Positions 53,702 to 63,976 are shown, counted from the stretch's first letter. The stretch: DNA of 64,000 nt from NORP309 sp045107085 (GCA_045107085.1 JBGCFT010000094.1:18322-82321), one strand, 5' to 3'. A program made the numbers and translations. Notes: generated by a model not told the origin, from the sequence alone.

Positions 53702-54280
53702 ATGAGTGATTTGTTTTTCATATTTATCAGTGCTGTTTTTATCAACAATTTTGTATTGGTTAAATTTCTAGGTTTATGTCCTTTTATGGGTGTATCTGGA
53801 AAATATGAATCTGCTATTGGCATGGGACTGGCAACCACTTTTGTTCTAACTTTGTCCTCAATTGTTAGTTATTTCATTCATACCTACTTATTGTTGCCCT
53901 TAGAGCTCGAATATTTAAAAACATTAAGCTTTATTTTGGTTATTGCCATAACCGTTCAAGTAACTGAATTGATTCTGCATAAAACATCTCCTTTGTTATA
54001 TCAGGTATTGGGAATATTTTTACCTCTGATTACATCAAACTGTGCAGTATTAGGTGTGGCATTATTAAATATTCAGCAGCAAAATAATTTAATTGAATCT
54101 GCCATATTTGGATTCGGTGCCTCCATAGGATTTACTCTGGTTTTGGTCTTATTTTCAGCAATCAGAGAAAGACTTGAAATGGCCAATGTCCCTGAGTCAT
54201 TCAAAGGCGTACCCATTGCTTTAATCACTACAGGTATAATGTCTTTGGCATTCATGGGTTTTGGTGGGATGGTTAATTAA
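53702..54280 (+). CDS. rnfA: Electron transport complex subunit RnfA
   Basis: Integral membrane subunit of the Rnf ion-pumping ferredoxin:NAD oxidoreductase (Rsx in E. coli). 192 residues with six helices; INNFVLVKFLGLCPFMGVS and LPLITSNCAVLGVALL carry the two conserved Cys that bind the intramembrane FeS centre. One base separates its stop from rnfB. First gene of rnfABCDGE. Confidence 0.95.
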   Translation: MSDLFFIFISAVFINNFVLVKFLGLCPFMGVSGKYESAIGMGLATTFVLTLSSIVSYFIHTYLLLPLELEYLKTLSFILVIAITVQVTELILHKTSPLLYQVLGIFLPLITSNCAVLGVALLNIQQQNNLIESAIFGFGASIGFTLVLVLFSAIRERLEMANVPESFKGVPIALITTGIMSLAFMGFGGMVN

Positions 54281-54281
54281 C

Positions 54282-54854
54282 ATGAGTCCAATTTTTGGTT
54301 TAATAATAATTTCCTGTGTGTCATTGGCTTTTGGCTTTATAGTGATGTGGGTTTCTAAAAAATTTAAAGTGGAAGGCAATCCAATTGTTGAACAAATTAA
54401 TGCCATATTACCTCAAACTCAATGCGGTCAATGTAATTATCCTGGATGTAAGCCCTATGCGACAGCCATAGCAAGTGGTGAAGCTCCTATTAATCAATGC
54501 CCTCCAGGTGGAGAAGAAGGCATAAAAAAACTGGCTGAGTTACTAGATGTTGAAGTATTAGAACTAAATCCAGATAACGGTGAAGCCAATCCAGTGGATA
54601 TGGTGGTTGAAATAGTTGAAGAAGATTGCATCGGTTGTACCAAATGCATTCAAGTTTGTCCTGTAGATGCCATAGTGGGTGCAGCCAAACAAATGCATAC
54701 TGTTATCTTAGACTCTTGTACAGGCTGTGATTTGTGTATTCCTGCTTGTCCAGTCGATTGTATTATCACAATTCCTGCACCGCTTCCTGATTCACTATCA
54801 CGATTAAGTCGACCTAATATATTTAATACCATTGAAGAGGCCCAACAATGGTAA
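54282..54854 (+). CDS. rnfB: Electron transport complex subunit RnfB
   Basis: Iron-sulfur subunit receiving electrons from ferredoxin. One N-terminal membrane anchor (about 1-22), a [4Fe-4S] domain with TQCGQCNYPGCKPYA, and two ferredoxin clusters: CIGCTKCIQVCPVDAI and CTGCDLCIPACPVDCI. 190 residues from ATG 54282; a longer in-frame start lies inside rnfA and adds no homology. Overlaps rnfC by 7 bp. Confidence 0.95.
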   Translation: MSPIFGLIIISCVSLAFGFIVMWVSKKFKVEGNPIVEQINAILPQTQCGQCNYPGCKPYATAIASGEAPINQCPPGGEEGIKKLAELLDVEVLELNPDNGEANPVDMVVEIVEEDCIGCTKCIQVCPVDAIVGAAKQMHTVILDSCTGCDLCIPACPVDCIITIPAPLPDSLSRLSRPNIFNTIEEAQQW

Positions 54855-56428
54855 ATCAAGTTAACCCCAATCAATTGCATTCATTTAAAGGCGGATTAAA
54901 GCTTAAACACCATAAAAACGATTCTTTACAAAATGGTTTATCTCGCATATCCATACCAGATAAATTATTGATTTCCTTAAGAATAAATAGAGGTAATATC
55001 GCTAAACCCATTGTAAAAGTGGGTGAAAATGTTCTTAAAGGGCAAATCATTGCTGTGCCGGATAATAAATTTGCTTCCTATATTCATGCCTCCAGTTCTG
55101 GTCAAGTCACAGCCATTGAAAAACGATCAACAGCAAGTCCTGATGCAGATATTGCACCAGTGATTGAAATTACAAATGATGGCAAAGATGAATGGATAGC
55201 ATTAAATGTTGAATCTACCATTAATCAAGAATTAATTAACGAGTACAGTGCAGATGACATAATTTCAGCAATTTATCAAGGAGGATTAGTTGGCCTTGGA
55301 GGTGCTGGTTTCCCAACTCACCTAAAGTACAAACACAATCAGCAAAACCACACACAAATTTCGAAAATAGATACATTAATTATTAATGGAGCAGAATGTG
55401 AGCCTTACATAAGCTGTGATGAACAATTGATGATAGATTATTCAAGCGAATTGATTTTTGGCTCATTACTTATGATGAAAGCTTCAGGTGCTTCTCAAGC
55501 TGTTTTTGCTATTGAGGACCAAGTCGGTGGTATTAAAAGCCTTCTTGAATCAAAATTGTTAGAGATGAATATTTCACAGATTATTGTCATAAAAGTCCCT
55601 ACAATTTATCCAGCTGGTGGTGAAAAACAATTAATCAAAGTGCTTACTGGACTAGAAGTGCCTTCTGGAGGACTGCCCTTAGACTTGGGCATGATTGTTC
55701 AGAATGTTGGAACCATTAAAGCCCTATTCGATTTTGTCACCTCACATAAACCATTAGTTGAACGCATTATTACTGTTGCAGGTGATGCCGTAAATAAAGC
55801 CCAAAATTTCATAGTCCCCATTGGGACACCGATTAAATTCCTATTGGAACAAGCACAAAGTGATTTTTCAGCAATGGACCGTATTATTATTGGTGGACCA
55901 ATGATGGGATATGCTATGCCTGATATTGAAATTGGTATTGATAAAACAAGTAACTGTGTATTGGCACTAACCAAAAAAAATACGCAACATCATGGAGAAA
56001 CAATGCCATGTATTCGCTGTGGTGAATGTGTCAATGTTTGCCCATCTGAATTGTTACCCCAACAATTACATTGGTATATTAATGGAGGAAACTTAGAAAA
56101 AGCCAGAGAACACCATTTGTTTGATTGCATCGAATGTGGCGCTTGTGCCTGGGTTTGTCCAAGTCAAATTAAATTGGTTGATTATTATAGGTTTGCGAAA
56201 TCTGAATTAAAATATTTAGACTATAAACGAGATAAAGCCGATAATGCACAACTTAGACACGAGCAAAGAGAAGCCCGCTTAATAAGACTGAAACAAGAAC
56301 GCATTGATAAAAGAAAACAAACAAGAAGAAGAACCCGCAACAAAGACAAGATGCAAGCTGATTTAAAAGCCACAATGGAACGGGTGCAAAAAGCACAAGC
56401 CAAAAAACACAACGGTGAAGATAAGTGA
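54848..56428 (+). CDS. rnfC: Electron transport complex subunit RnfC
   Basis: NADH-side subunit of Rnf with FMN and two [4Fe-4S] clusters. 526 residues: an N-terminal lipoyl-like domain, a Complex I 51-kDa-like domain (GLVGLGGAGFPTHLKYK, INGAECEPYISCDEQLM, YPAGGEKQLI), then CIRCGECVNVCPSELLP and CIECGACAWVCPSQIKL. The charged tail is much shorter than the long Ala/Lys repeats of E. coli RsxC. Its stop overlaps rnfD as GTGA. Confidence 0.95.
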   Translation: MVNQVNPNQLHSFKGGLKLKHHKNDSLQNGLSRISIPDKLLISLRINRGNIAKPIVKVGENVLKGQIIAVPDNKFASYIHASSSGQVTAIEKRSTASPDADIAPVIEITNDGKDEWIALNVESTINQELINEYSADDIISAIYQGGLVGLGGAGFPTHLKYKHNQQNHTQISKIDTLIINGAECEPYISCDEQLMIDYSSELIFGSLLMMKASGASQAVFAIEDQVGGIKSLLESKLLEMNISQIIVIKVPTIYPAGGEKQLIKVLTGLEVPSGGLPLDLGMIVQNVGTIKALFDFVTSHKPLVERIITVAGDAVNKAQNFIVPIGTPIKFLLEQAQSDFSAMDRIIIGGPMMGYAMPDIEIGIDKTSNCVLALTKKNTQHHGETMPCIRCGECVNVCPSELLPQQLHWYINGGNLEKAREHHLFDCIECGACAWVCPSQIKLVDYYRFAKSELKYLDYKRDKADNAQLRHEQREARLIRLKQERIDKRKQTRRRTRNKDKMQADLKATMERVQKAQAKKHNGEDK

Positions 56429-57486
56429 ATAATTCTCAATCTGTCCAATCCAAAAATAGTCCTCAAAGCGCACCACATATTCCAAACACCAATACTGTGA
56501 GTAAAGTGATGCTCACTGTTTGTTTGGCATTGGCTCCTGCAATAATTACTTATGTTATGTTTTTTGGTACAGGCATTCTGATTCAAATTCTATTGAGTAT
56601 TGCATTTGCCATAATTTTTGAAGGTATATGTTTAAAATTACTCAATAAACCGATTAAATTATATTTATCTGATTACTCAGCTGTTGTAACAGGCTTATTA
56701 TTTGCTTTATGTTTATCGCCCGTTGCTCCGTGGTGGATAAGTTGTATTGGCATGTTTTTTTCTATCGTTGTTGCTAAACATTTATTTGGAGGCCTTGGAC
56801 AAAATATATTCAATCCAGCAATGGTTGGATTTGCGGTGGTTTTAATTTCATTTCCACAAGCCATGTCTGTTTGGCTGGCTCCTCATGCCATCAGTCCTTA
56901 TACTTTTTCTTTGTTAGAAAATATTCAAGCTATTTTTTTGAATCAATTTCCAAATTCAGTTTCCTTTGACACACTCACGCAAGCGACACCTCTTGATAGC
57001 ATTAAAACTGGTGTCAAACAAAACCTTTCTATCAGTGAAATCACATCAACGCCATTATTTGGTGATTTTGGAGGACTAGGTTGGGAATGGATTGCTAATA
57101 TGTATTTTATTGGTGGTGTATTTTTGGTATATAAACGGATTATCACCTGGCGGATTCCTGTGGCTGTTATTGTCACCACATTTGCGTTTTCTTTGCCATT
57201 TAATTTATATGATGCTGATCACTATATTGGTCCATTGCAGCATTTATTTTCAGGGGGTTTAATGCTCGGTGCATTTTTCATAGCAACAGACCCAACATCA
57301 GGCTGTTCTAGTCATAAAGGACAGTTAATATTTGGAGCTGGTGTGGCCATCATGACCATCTTAATAAGAGAGTTTGGAAACTTTCCTGATGGCATTGCTT
57401 TTGGAATATTATTAATGAATATGTCAGCACCATTAATAGATCGATTAAGTATTCCAAAACCATTTGGTACAAAAAAACATGTCTAA
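56425..57486 (+). CDS. rnfD: Electron transport complex subunit RnfD
   Basis: Membrane subunit of 353 residues with about nine helices. Covalent FMN should attach to the Thr in TLTQATPLDS (about residue 188). DYSAVVTGLLFALCLSPVAPWW, GGLGQNIFNPAMVGFAVV and FFIATDPTSGCSS are conserved RnfD/NqrB blocks. The start is GTG, overlapping the rnfC stop. Confidence 0.94.
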   Translation: MNNSQSVQSKNSPQSAPHIPNTNTVSKVMLTVCLALAPAIITYVMFFGTGILIQILLSIAFAIIFEGICLKLLNKPIKLYLSDYSAVVTGLLFALCLSPVAPWWISCIGMFFSIVVAKHLFGGLGQNIFNPAMVGFAVVLISFPQAMSVWLAPHAISPYTFSLLENIQAIFLNQFPNSVSFDTLTQATPLDSIKTGVKQNLSISEITSTPLFGDFGGLGWEWIANMYFIGGVFLVYKRIITWRIPVAVIVTTFAFSLPFNLYDADHYIGPLQHLFSGGLMLGAFFIATDPTSGCSSHKGQLIFGAGVAIMTILIREFGNFPDGIAFGILLMNMSAPLIDRLSIPKPFGTKKHV

Positions 57487-58111
57487 CATGATTAAAATAC
57501 CTCTTATTTTATGTTTAGTTACCTTACTTTCCAGTGCATTGTTAATGTTAAGTGAAGAAGTCACTTATGAAAAAATTGAAGAGCAAAAGCAATGGGTGCT
57601 TCTCAATAGCTTAAAGCAACTTATTCCAGATGAGCTGCATGATAATAACTTAATAGAATCAACAATATCCTTAAATGAACCAGATGCTCTCGGTTTGCGA
57701 GAAGTTCAATCAGCTTATATAGGAAGACTAAATGGAAAACTTTCTGTTGTGGCAATTCCTGTAACATCTCGAACAGGTTATTCCGGTGATATAGATTTAA
57801 TGGTGGGCATCAAATCAAATGGTGAAATCACCGCTGTTAAAATATTAGAACAACACGAAACTCCTGGTTTAGGCGATTTAATTGAAGAGCGCAAAGGTGA
57901 TTGGTTAAAGCAGTTTCCTGACAAATCGTTAAATAATTTATCAGAACAACAATGGAAAGTTAAACGTGACGGTGGTGATTTTGATCAAATAACAGGGGCA
58001 ACGATTACACCCAGAGCGGTGGTTGCTGCCATTTATCAAGCGTTAAAATTTTTCGAAGCGAATAAACAAAAACTAGAATCAGCGTCTGTATCAGGTGAAA
58101 ATAATGAGTGA
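57479..58111 (+). CDS. rnfG: Electron transport complex subunit RnfG
   Basis: FMN-carrying periplasmic subunit, 210 residues. One N-terminal membrane helix (IKIPLILCLVTLLSSALLML), then an FMN-binding domain with EQHETPGLGD and the flavinylated Thr in DQITGATITPRAVV (about residue 180). ATG 57479 overlaps rnfD by 8 bp; a second ATG three codons later is possible. Overlaps rnfE by 8 bp. Confidence 0.94.
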   Translation: MSNMIKIPLILCLVTLLSSALLMLSEEVTYEKIEEQKQWVLLNSLKQLIPDELHDNNLIESTISLNEPDALGLREVQSAYIGRLNGKLSVVAIPVTSRTGYSGDIDLMVGIKSNGEITAVKILEQHETPGLGDLIEERKGDWLKQFPDKSLNNLSEQQWKVKRDGGDFDQITGATITPRAVVAAIYQALKFFEANKQKLESASVSGENNE

Positions 58112-58736
58112 ATTCATTAGAAAAAGATTAATTGATAACAATGCTGCACTGGTACAACTTTTAGGCTTGTGCCCTTTATTAGCCGTATCTAATTCTGCCA
58201 TTAATGCCCTTGGACTTGGTATTGCTACTATATTTACTTTAACGACAACAAATACTTTGGTGTCTTTAATACGGCCTATTATAAACAAAGAAATTCGAAT
58301 TTCATTGTTTGTGCTGGTTATTGCCAGTGTGGTGACTGCTCTTGAAATGTTCATGAATGCTTATTTTCATGAATTATATTTAATTTTGGGTATCTTTATT
58401 CCACTGATTGTAACCAACTGTATAATAATTGCAAGAGCAGAAAGTTTTGCCTCCAAAAACTCGACTTGGCTATCCATCAAAGATGGATTTTATACAGGGT
58501 TAGGCTTTGCATTAGTCTTATTCATTATCGGTGTAATTCGCGAGATTATTGGACAAGGCAGTATTTTTTCTCAAGCACATTTACTCTTTGGTGATTTTGG
58601 CCAATATCTTCAGTGGCAAATAATAAAAGATTATCAAGGCTTTTTAATTGCTATTTTACCACCGGGTGCTTTTTTCGTTTTAGCCCTTTTAATCGCAGCT
58701 AAAAATAAAGTTTCAAATAAAATTTCAAAACAATGA
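58104..58736 (+). CDS. rnfE: Electron transport complex subunit RnfE
   Basis: Membrane subunit homologous to RnfA, 210 residues with six helices. QLLGLCPLLAVSNSAINALG and IFIPLIVTNCIIIARAE carry the paired Cys for the shared FeS centre; GVIREIIGQGSIF is also typical. Start chosen at ATG 58104 rather than the GTG three codons upstream. Last rnf gene; the nth gene found downstream in many relatives is absent. Confidence 0.93.
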   Translation: MSEFIRKRLIDNNAALVQLLGLCPLLAVSNSAINALGLGIATIFTLTTTNTLVSLIRPIINKEIRISLFVLVIASVVTALEMFMNAYFHELYLILGIFIPLIVTNCIIIARAESFASKNSTWLSIKDGFYTGLGFALVLFIIGVIREIIGQGSIFSQAHLLFGDFGQYLQWQIIKDYQGFLIAILPPGAFFVLALLIAAKNKVSNKISKQ

Positions 58737-58884
58737 ATATAAAAATTGTGTACAAAAACCCACTGACATGTTGTCATTAATTGTCTCATTAATGAATATA
58801 TATGATAACATAAAGAATAGTAAGCAATTGAATCATAAACTCCAATTCTGAGATGAATTATTACAATTATTTTGGGCAACATTG

Positions 58885-60876
58885 ATGGATAAAAACAACC
58901 CTATTTATTCCCTTTCTCAATCATTAGTTACTGACAATGAAAACTTGAAAGAACAAATTAAATACATTGATGGTTCTGGATTAGAAACGTTAATTCGCAA
59001 TACCAGCAGAATTGTTGTCTTCAAATGGGAATCTGTTGAACTCATAATTACTATTATAAAGAAGAAATTAAACTCTCATTCCCAGTTTTTATGTGTAGAC
59101 AATGGACTCAATAATAAAAATAGATATCAACTGTCTTCCAATGGTATCAAATTTATCAGCGTTGAAAATTTTAGTTCTCTCAGTAAAAAAGATTTTTTTA
59201 CTTGGTCAGATCATGAGCACTATAAAGTAATGATTGTTGCAGATCATATCAAACAATCTGAGCATTATTCATCCACTTTAGAAAAGTCAGGCATATTAAC
59301 AAAAAGTATTCATCCTGATATTGAAATTTTAGAATCCATTAAACAATACCAGCCTAATTTATTATTAATGTTACTCAATATTGATGAAATTGCCGCAGAT
59401 GAATTTGTTAAATTAATCAGAAGTGATTCAGAGTTATTGGTTTTGCCTATTATCTTTATTACTCAAGAAATATCACAAGAAGCAAGACAACTCGTGATTG
59501 ATGTTGGCGCAGATGATGTATTACTGGAGACGATTTCTGATCCAGAACTTACTGCAAAACTCATTGATCGCATGCAGATAGATTTTCTTCATTCTTTGAA
59601 TATTTCTGAAAATAAAAACCTCAATAAATTTAACACGCATTCAATCAAAGACGATGAACATGAGAATTTAGTCAAATTTATTGCTGAAGCTCAAGACAAT
59701 AAAGACGCCACAGTAATTTGGATTTCAATTCATAATAAAGTAGCAATACAAAAGAAAGTGGGCTTGTCAGGATTCAAAAATTTATGTAATAATTTACTTA
59801 AAAAGCTACCAAAATATCAAATTGATTTTTTGATTCAAGGTCAGATTGCAGAAGGGGTTTTTGTTTTTGCTTCTGATGACTTAACACGAAAACAAGCCAG
59901 CTATTGGTTGGAAAACATTAATAACTGGCTAACAAAAAATTCTTTTTCAATTCGTAATAAAGAATGTCGCATCAACTCTAAAGCGTTTGTATTAAGTGAT
60001 ATTCCCAGAAAATCCAACAATGAATTACTCACCTATGAAGCAGAAAGGTTACTTTTTAATTCAAAATCCAATCAATTTATTACTTATATTTCTGAAGGCG
60101 AAGATCAAAGACATTTTTATTTAATTAAAACCAAGTTAGAAAATGCCATAAAAGCCAGGGATTTCAAATGGCTTTATCAATCTATTGTCAGTATTAAAGA
60201 TGATACTCAAGAAATTTTTCAGTTAATGCTCAAGGTCTTATCAAATGACGGAAGTGAGCTACGAAGCCATGACTACATAAATATTGCAAACCAAACTGGA
60301 TTATTACGTTTACTTGATAGATATACTCTTGAATACGCAATTAAACTTATTTTTCTGGGTAAAAAACAAAATATCCACAGGCGTATTTTAATTAATCAAT
60401 TAATTAGCGATTATGAATCAGAACAGTACCGCCAAAGTATTTTGAATCAAATTAAAAAACAAAAGCTACCTGAAGGTAATCTCATTTTTCAGTTTAGACA
60501 AGACTTAACTGAAGAACACACCAGTTTATTAAGTCAAGTTGGAAAAGAGTTGAGACAAGCCAACATAACTATTTGTTTATCAGAGTTTGATGCCTCACCA
60601 ATGGCTTGGAATATTGCTAAAACCCTTGATGTGAATTGGTTGAGAATTAAACCCTTTGGAATGCACCATCAAAGCCCTGATACAAAGAACATAGATGACA
60701 TCGCTCATATCATTAACAAAGCCCATAAATTAGGATACAAAGTCATGGTCACTAATATAGAGAGTGCCAATGTCACTGCCAATATTTGGAAACTTAATGC
60801 CGATTACATCCATGGAAACTTTATTCAATCACCTGTTTCTGACATTCAATTCATAGAAGGCGGAGTGTCATCCTGA
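58885..60876 (+). CDS. FimX-like degenerate REC-GGDEF-EAL protein
   Basis: 663 residues. Receiver-like domain at about 114-225 (YKVMIVADH start), where the phospho-Asp position reads LLLMLLNID, with Leu for Asp. A diguanylate-cyclase-like fold at about 285-400 has no GGDEF sequence. An EAL-like domain at about 405-655 has DFKWLYQSIVSI, NQTGLLRLLDRY and NADYIHGNFIQSP, but the EAL signature reads FQLML, lacking the catalytic Glu. The layout resembles FimX, a c-di-GMP-binding effector of type IV pili. Residues 1-110 are unassigned. ATG follows an adjacent TTG. Enzymatic activity is unlikely; c-di-GMP binding is an inference. Confidence 0.8.
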   Translation: MDKNNPIYSLSQSLVTDNENLKEQIKYIDGSGLETLIRNTSRIVVFKWESVELIITIIKKKLNSHSQFLCVDNGLNNKNRYQLSSNGIKFISVENFSSLSKKDFFTWSDHEHYKVMIVADHIKQSEHYSSTLEKSGILTKSIHPDIEILESIKQYQPNLLLMLLNIDEIAADEFVKLIRSDSELLVLPIIFITQEISQEARQLVIDVGADDVLLETISDPELTAKLIDRMQIDFLHSLNISENKNLNKFNTHSIKDDEHENLVKFIAEAQDNKDATVIWISIHNKVAIQKKVGLSGFKNLCNNLLKKLPKYQIDFLIQGQIAEGVFVFASDDLTRKQASYWLENINNWLTKNSFSIRNKECRINSKAFVLSDIPRKSNNELLTYEAERLLFNSKSNQFITYISEGEDQRHFYLIKTKLENAIKARDFKWLYQSIVSIKDDTQEIFQLMLKVLSNDGSELRSHDYINIANQTGLLRLLDRYTLEYAIKLIFLGKKQNIHRRILINQLISDYESEQYRQSILNQIKKQKLPEGNLIFQFRQDLTEEHTSLLSQVGKELRQANITICLSEFDASPMAWNIAKTLDVNWLRIKPFGMHHQSPDTKNIDDIAHIINKAHKLGYKVMVTNIESANVTANIWKLNADYIHGNFIQSPVSDIQFIEGGVSS

Positions 60877-60920
60877 TGACAAATCATATCGCTCAAAATT
60901 AACAATCAATATTTATTATT

Positions 60921-63221
60921 ATGCTGAAAAAATCATCCAATTACATTAATTTTATTTCTATTTTGATTCTGATATATTTAGCATTCATTCCTTTAAAGCC
61001 ACATAATATTAAAGAAGATGCCATATTGAATGGCCCATTTTTAATGAAAAATGCCATTGATCATGTTAAATATATCAGTAATCAACCACATTATGTCGGT
61101 TCCCAAAACCAACAAAGAGTCAAGTCTTATATAATGCAGCAACTCCAATCTATGGGATTGGAGGTCTTAATACAAAAGAGAAATGTATCAAACAAATACC
61201 ATACTTTTATACAAGTAGAAAATATTATTGCTAAAATCAAAGGATCTGACAAATCAGAAGACGCACAATCTCTTCTCGTCATGTCTCATTATGATTCAGC
61301 ACCCTATTCATCATATGGTGCAAGTGATGCGGGAGCGGGTGTTGCTGTTGTTCTTGAGGGAATTCGGTCATTTTTATCTCAAAATATTCAACCAAAAAAT
61401 GATATTATTATACTGATTTCTGATGCCGAAGAAATTGGGTTATTGGGAGCGAAAGCTTTTGCAGAAAAACATTCATGGGCTAAAAATATTGGTGCTGTTT
61501 TAAACTTTGAAGCCAGAGGAACAGCAGGTTCCTCCTATATGTTTATGGAAACCAATTCCGGAAACAAAGGATTGCTTCAAGCGTTTAAAAATGCTGATGT
61601 ACAATTGGCTCAATCGCATTCATTGGCATACAGTATTTATAAAATGTTACCCAATGATACTGATTTAACTATTTTTAGAGAAAGCCTAAACACTGTTGGT
61701 TTTAATTTTGCCTTTATTGACAACCACTTTAACTACCATACTCAATTAGATAACGCAGAAAATTTATCATTTGATTCCTTAGCGCATCACGCTTTATATC
61801 TAATGCCTATGCTTAATCATTTAAGTCAAATTGATTTAGCATCACTTAAGACAGACAAAGATGTTGTCTACTTTCAAGTGCCCTTTTGGAAAACTATAGA
61901 ATACCCCTTTGATAGCACATTGATGATTTCGATACTTATGCTATTAATTTTTTTAATTGTAGTCAGTTTGGGTTTGAAAAATAAAAAAATCCACCTGAAA
62001 TCCATAGCCATGGGTGGTCTGCCTCTATTGAAGTCAATCATTATTTCTGCTTTAGTTAGTTTTGCTTTATTAAAGTTTATTTATTGGTTACACCCACATT
62101 ATTCTGAAATATTACAGGGTTTCCCTTATAACGGAAATATTTACAATGGGTTTTTTAGTTTATTAACCATCAGCATCTGCTACTTTTTTTATAGACGCGT
62201 AATAGAAAAATATTCTGCCGCTGAATTAATGGTACTACCGATTTTCTTATGGATTTTAATGACAGTATTTTTAGCTCAATCATTAACAGGAGCCCATTTT
62301 TTTATCATCATTCCTATTCTTGGAACTATTGCACTGAGCATTAATATGTTCTCTAATAAGAATCAAGGCTCTGTTACCTTAATATTGTTTGCTCCAATTA
62401 TTCTCATATTCACTCCTATTATTGCTTTACTCCCAGTAGCCTTAGGAGTGATGTCTATTCCATTTAGTGGAATTTTATTGGCCATGATTTTTTGTGTATT
62501 TATTACAAGTTTCACTTTGTTAAAACAATACCAATTGACCAAATGGGTTTTCGTTATTCCTTTAATCGTAATTTATATTTACTCCGAAACCCAAGCTTCC
62601 TTTAGCTCAAAACGCCCTCTTCCAAATAGTTTATATTATCTTCAGGATAACAACAGTAACCAAGCCTATCTGTTTTCAAATGATAATAAAATGGATGATT
62701 GGTCAATACAATACCTTAATACTAATCAACTCAATCCAACTGAACTAAATGAATTCACACAGAATCATTGGCGAGGCGCAAATATTGTTGCTACCACTGA
62801 AAATAAAAATATTCCAGTTGCACAAGTAGAAGTCTTAAAAAATAGAAATTATTCGGATAAACACATTTATCAACTTAAAATCACACCACAGCGCATAATA
62901 AATCGAATGAATCTGGTCAATAATTCAGAAATCAACTTACTTAAGCTCGCTATTAACAAAGAAGTTGTATACGAAGGCAGCACAAAAACAATAAAAGCCA
63001 ATAGACAATTAGCTACTATTTATCAAAAGTCAGAGCATTATTTTATAGTAGATATCGAACTGGCATCTGGCGAGAGTTTAGATTTTAACCTCATTGAAAT
63101 GACTCCACATTTAACTCAATCTATCAAGTTTAATATTGACCAAAGACCAGATGAATATATACCCAAACCTTTTATTTATTCTGATTCAATTATTACCAAA
63201 CAAACATTCACTTATCAGTAA
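60921..63221 (+). CDS. M28 family metallopeptidase with multi-helix membrane domain
   Basis: 766 residues. Signal anchor (about 9-25), then a zinc aminopeptidase domain (about 40-300). Metal ligands are visible: His in VMSHYDSAPY, Asp in GASDAGAGVA, Glu-Glu in SDAEEIGLLGA, and His in NYHTQLDNA. About eight membrane helices follow (about 330-560), then a soluble C-terminal domain of some 200 residues. The architecture is that of the ER aminopeptidase (Fxna)-like M28 group. Substrate unknown; the catalytic domain should face the periplasm. Confidence 0.85.
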   Translation: MLKKSSNYINFISILILIYLAFIPLKPHNIKEDAILNGPFLMKNAIDHVKYISNQPHYVGSQNQQRVKSYIMQQLQSMGLEVLIQKRNVSNKYHTFIQVENIIAKIKGSDKSEDAQSLLVMSHYDSAPYSSYGASDAGAGVAVVLEGIRSFLSQNIQPKNDIIILISDAEEIGLLGAKAFAEKHSWAKNIGAVLNFEARGTAGSSYMFMETNSGNKGLLQAFKNADVQLAQSHSLAYSIYKMLPNDTDLTIFRESLNTVGFNFAFIDNHFNYHTQLDNAENLSFDSLAHHALYLMPMLNHLSQIDLASLKTDKDVVYFQVPFWKTIEYPFDSTLMISILMLLIFLIVVSLGLKNKKIHLKSIAMGGLPLLKSIIISALVSFALLKFIYWLHPHYSEILQGFPYNGNIYNGFFSLLTISICYFFYRRVIEKYSAAELMVLPIFLWILMTVFLAQSLTGAHFFIIIPILGTIALSINMFSNKNQGSVTLILFAPIILIFTPIIALLPVALGVMSIPFSGILLAMIFCVFITSFTLLKQYQLTKWVFVIPLIVIYIYSETQASFSSKRPLPNSLYYLQDNNSNQAYLFSNDNKMDDWSIQYLNTNQLNPTELNEFTQNHWRGANIVATTENKNIPVAQVEVLKNRNYSDKHIYQLKITPQRIINRMNLVNNSEINLLKLAINKEVVYEGSTKTIKANRQLATIYQKSEHYFIVDIELASGESLDFNLIEMTPHLTQSIKFNIDQRPDEYIPKPFIYSDSIITKQTFTYQ

Positions 63222-63253
63222 CTATTGAACTCATAAAATCATAGGTTATTAGA

Positions 63254-63976
63254 TTAAAAATTAAGTTGGCAACCTATAGCATTCATTATGGATTTAAACT
63301 CCTCTCCAAATGGTGCATTAAGGGTAATTGATTGACCAGTTACTGGGTGTTCAAAACTGAGTTGTTTCGCAACCAACAATAAACGACTCAGTCCAAACTG
63401 TTCTCTGAACATTGCATTGTGTTTACCATCACCATGAGTCGTATCACCTACAATGGGATGAAAGATATGTTTCATGTGCCTTCTAATCTGATGCTTACGG
63501 CCTGTTTTTGGAGTTAAAGACACTACGGAATATCGGGCACTTGAATAACGACCAACAGCAATCGGAACCTCTCCTTTCCATATTGTTTTGTATTCGGTTA
63601 TGGCTTCTTGCGCAGCTTTGTCTTGCTGTGCTTTTCTATCAGTCATTCTATCCAGCTCTTCCTTTAAAGCATAATCAATTATTCCTTGACTATTGGTGTG
63701 TCCTCTAACTAATGCCAAGTATTTTTTTGAGACTTTTTTCTGACTGAATTGAATTGTGAGTTGCCTTGCTATTTCAGTGGATAAAGCCATTAATAACACA
63801 CCTGAGGTTGGCTTATCTAGTCGATGAACAGGATACACATATTGGCCAATTTGATCCCGTGTCATCTGCAATGCAAATTGAGTTTCTCGCTTATCAATCA
63901 AAGAGCGGTGAACCAATAAACCCGATGGCTTATCAATGGCAATAATATAATCATCACGATAAAGTATCGGTAACAT
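63254..63976 (-). CDS. truC: tRNA pseudouridine(65) synthase TruC
   Basis: RluA-family pseudouridine synthase modifying U65 of tRNA. ILYRDDYIIAIDKPSGLLVH, catalytic Asp in VHRLDKPTSGVLLMAL (about residue 54), RYSVVSLTPKTGRKHQIRRH and HPIVGDTTHGDG match TruC closely, including the DKRETQFALQMTRDQIGQ segment. 240 residues against 260 in E. coli; the C-terminus is shorter. Converges with the M28 gene. Confidence 0.92.
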   Translation of the reverse strand: MLPILYRDDYIIAIDKPSGLLVHRSLIDKRETQFALQMTRDQIGQYVYPVHRLDKPTSGVLLMALSTEIARQLTIQFSQKKVSKKYLALVRGHTNSQGIIDYALKEELDRMTDRKAQQDKAAQEAITEYKTIWKGEVPIAVGRYSSARYSVVSLTPKTGRKHQIRRHMKHIFHPIVGDTTHGDGKHNAMFREQFGLSRLLLVAKQLSFEHPVTGQSITLNAPFGEEFKSIMNAIGCQLNF

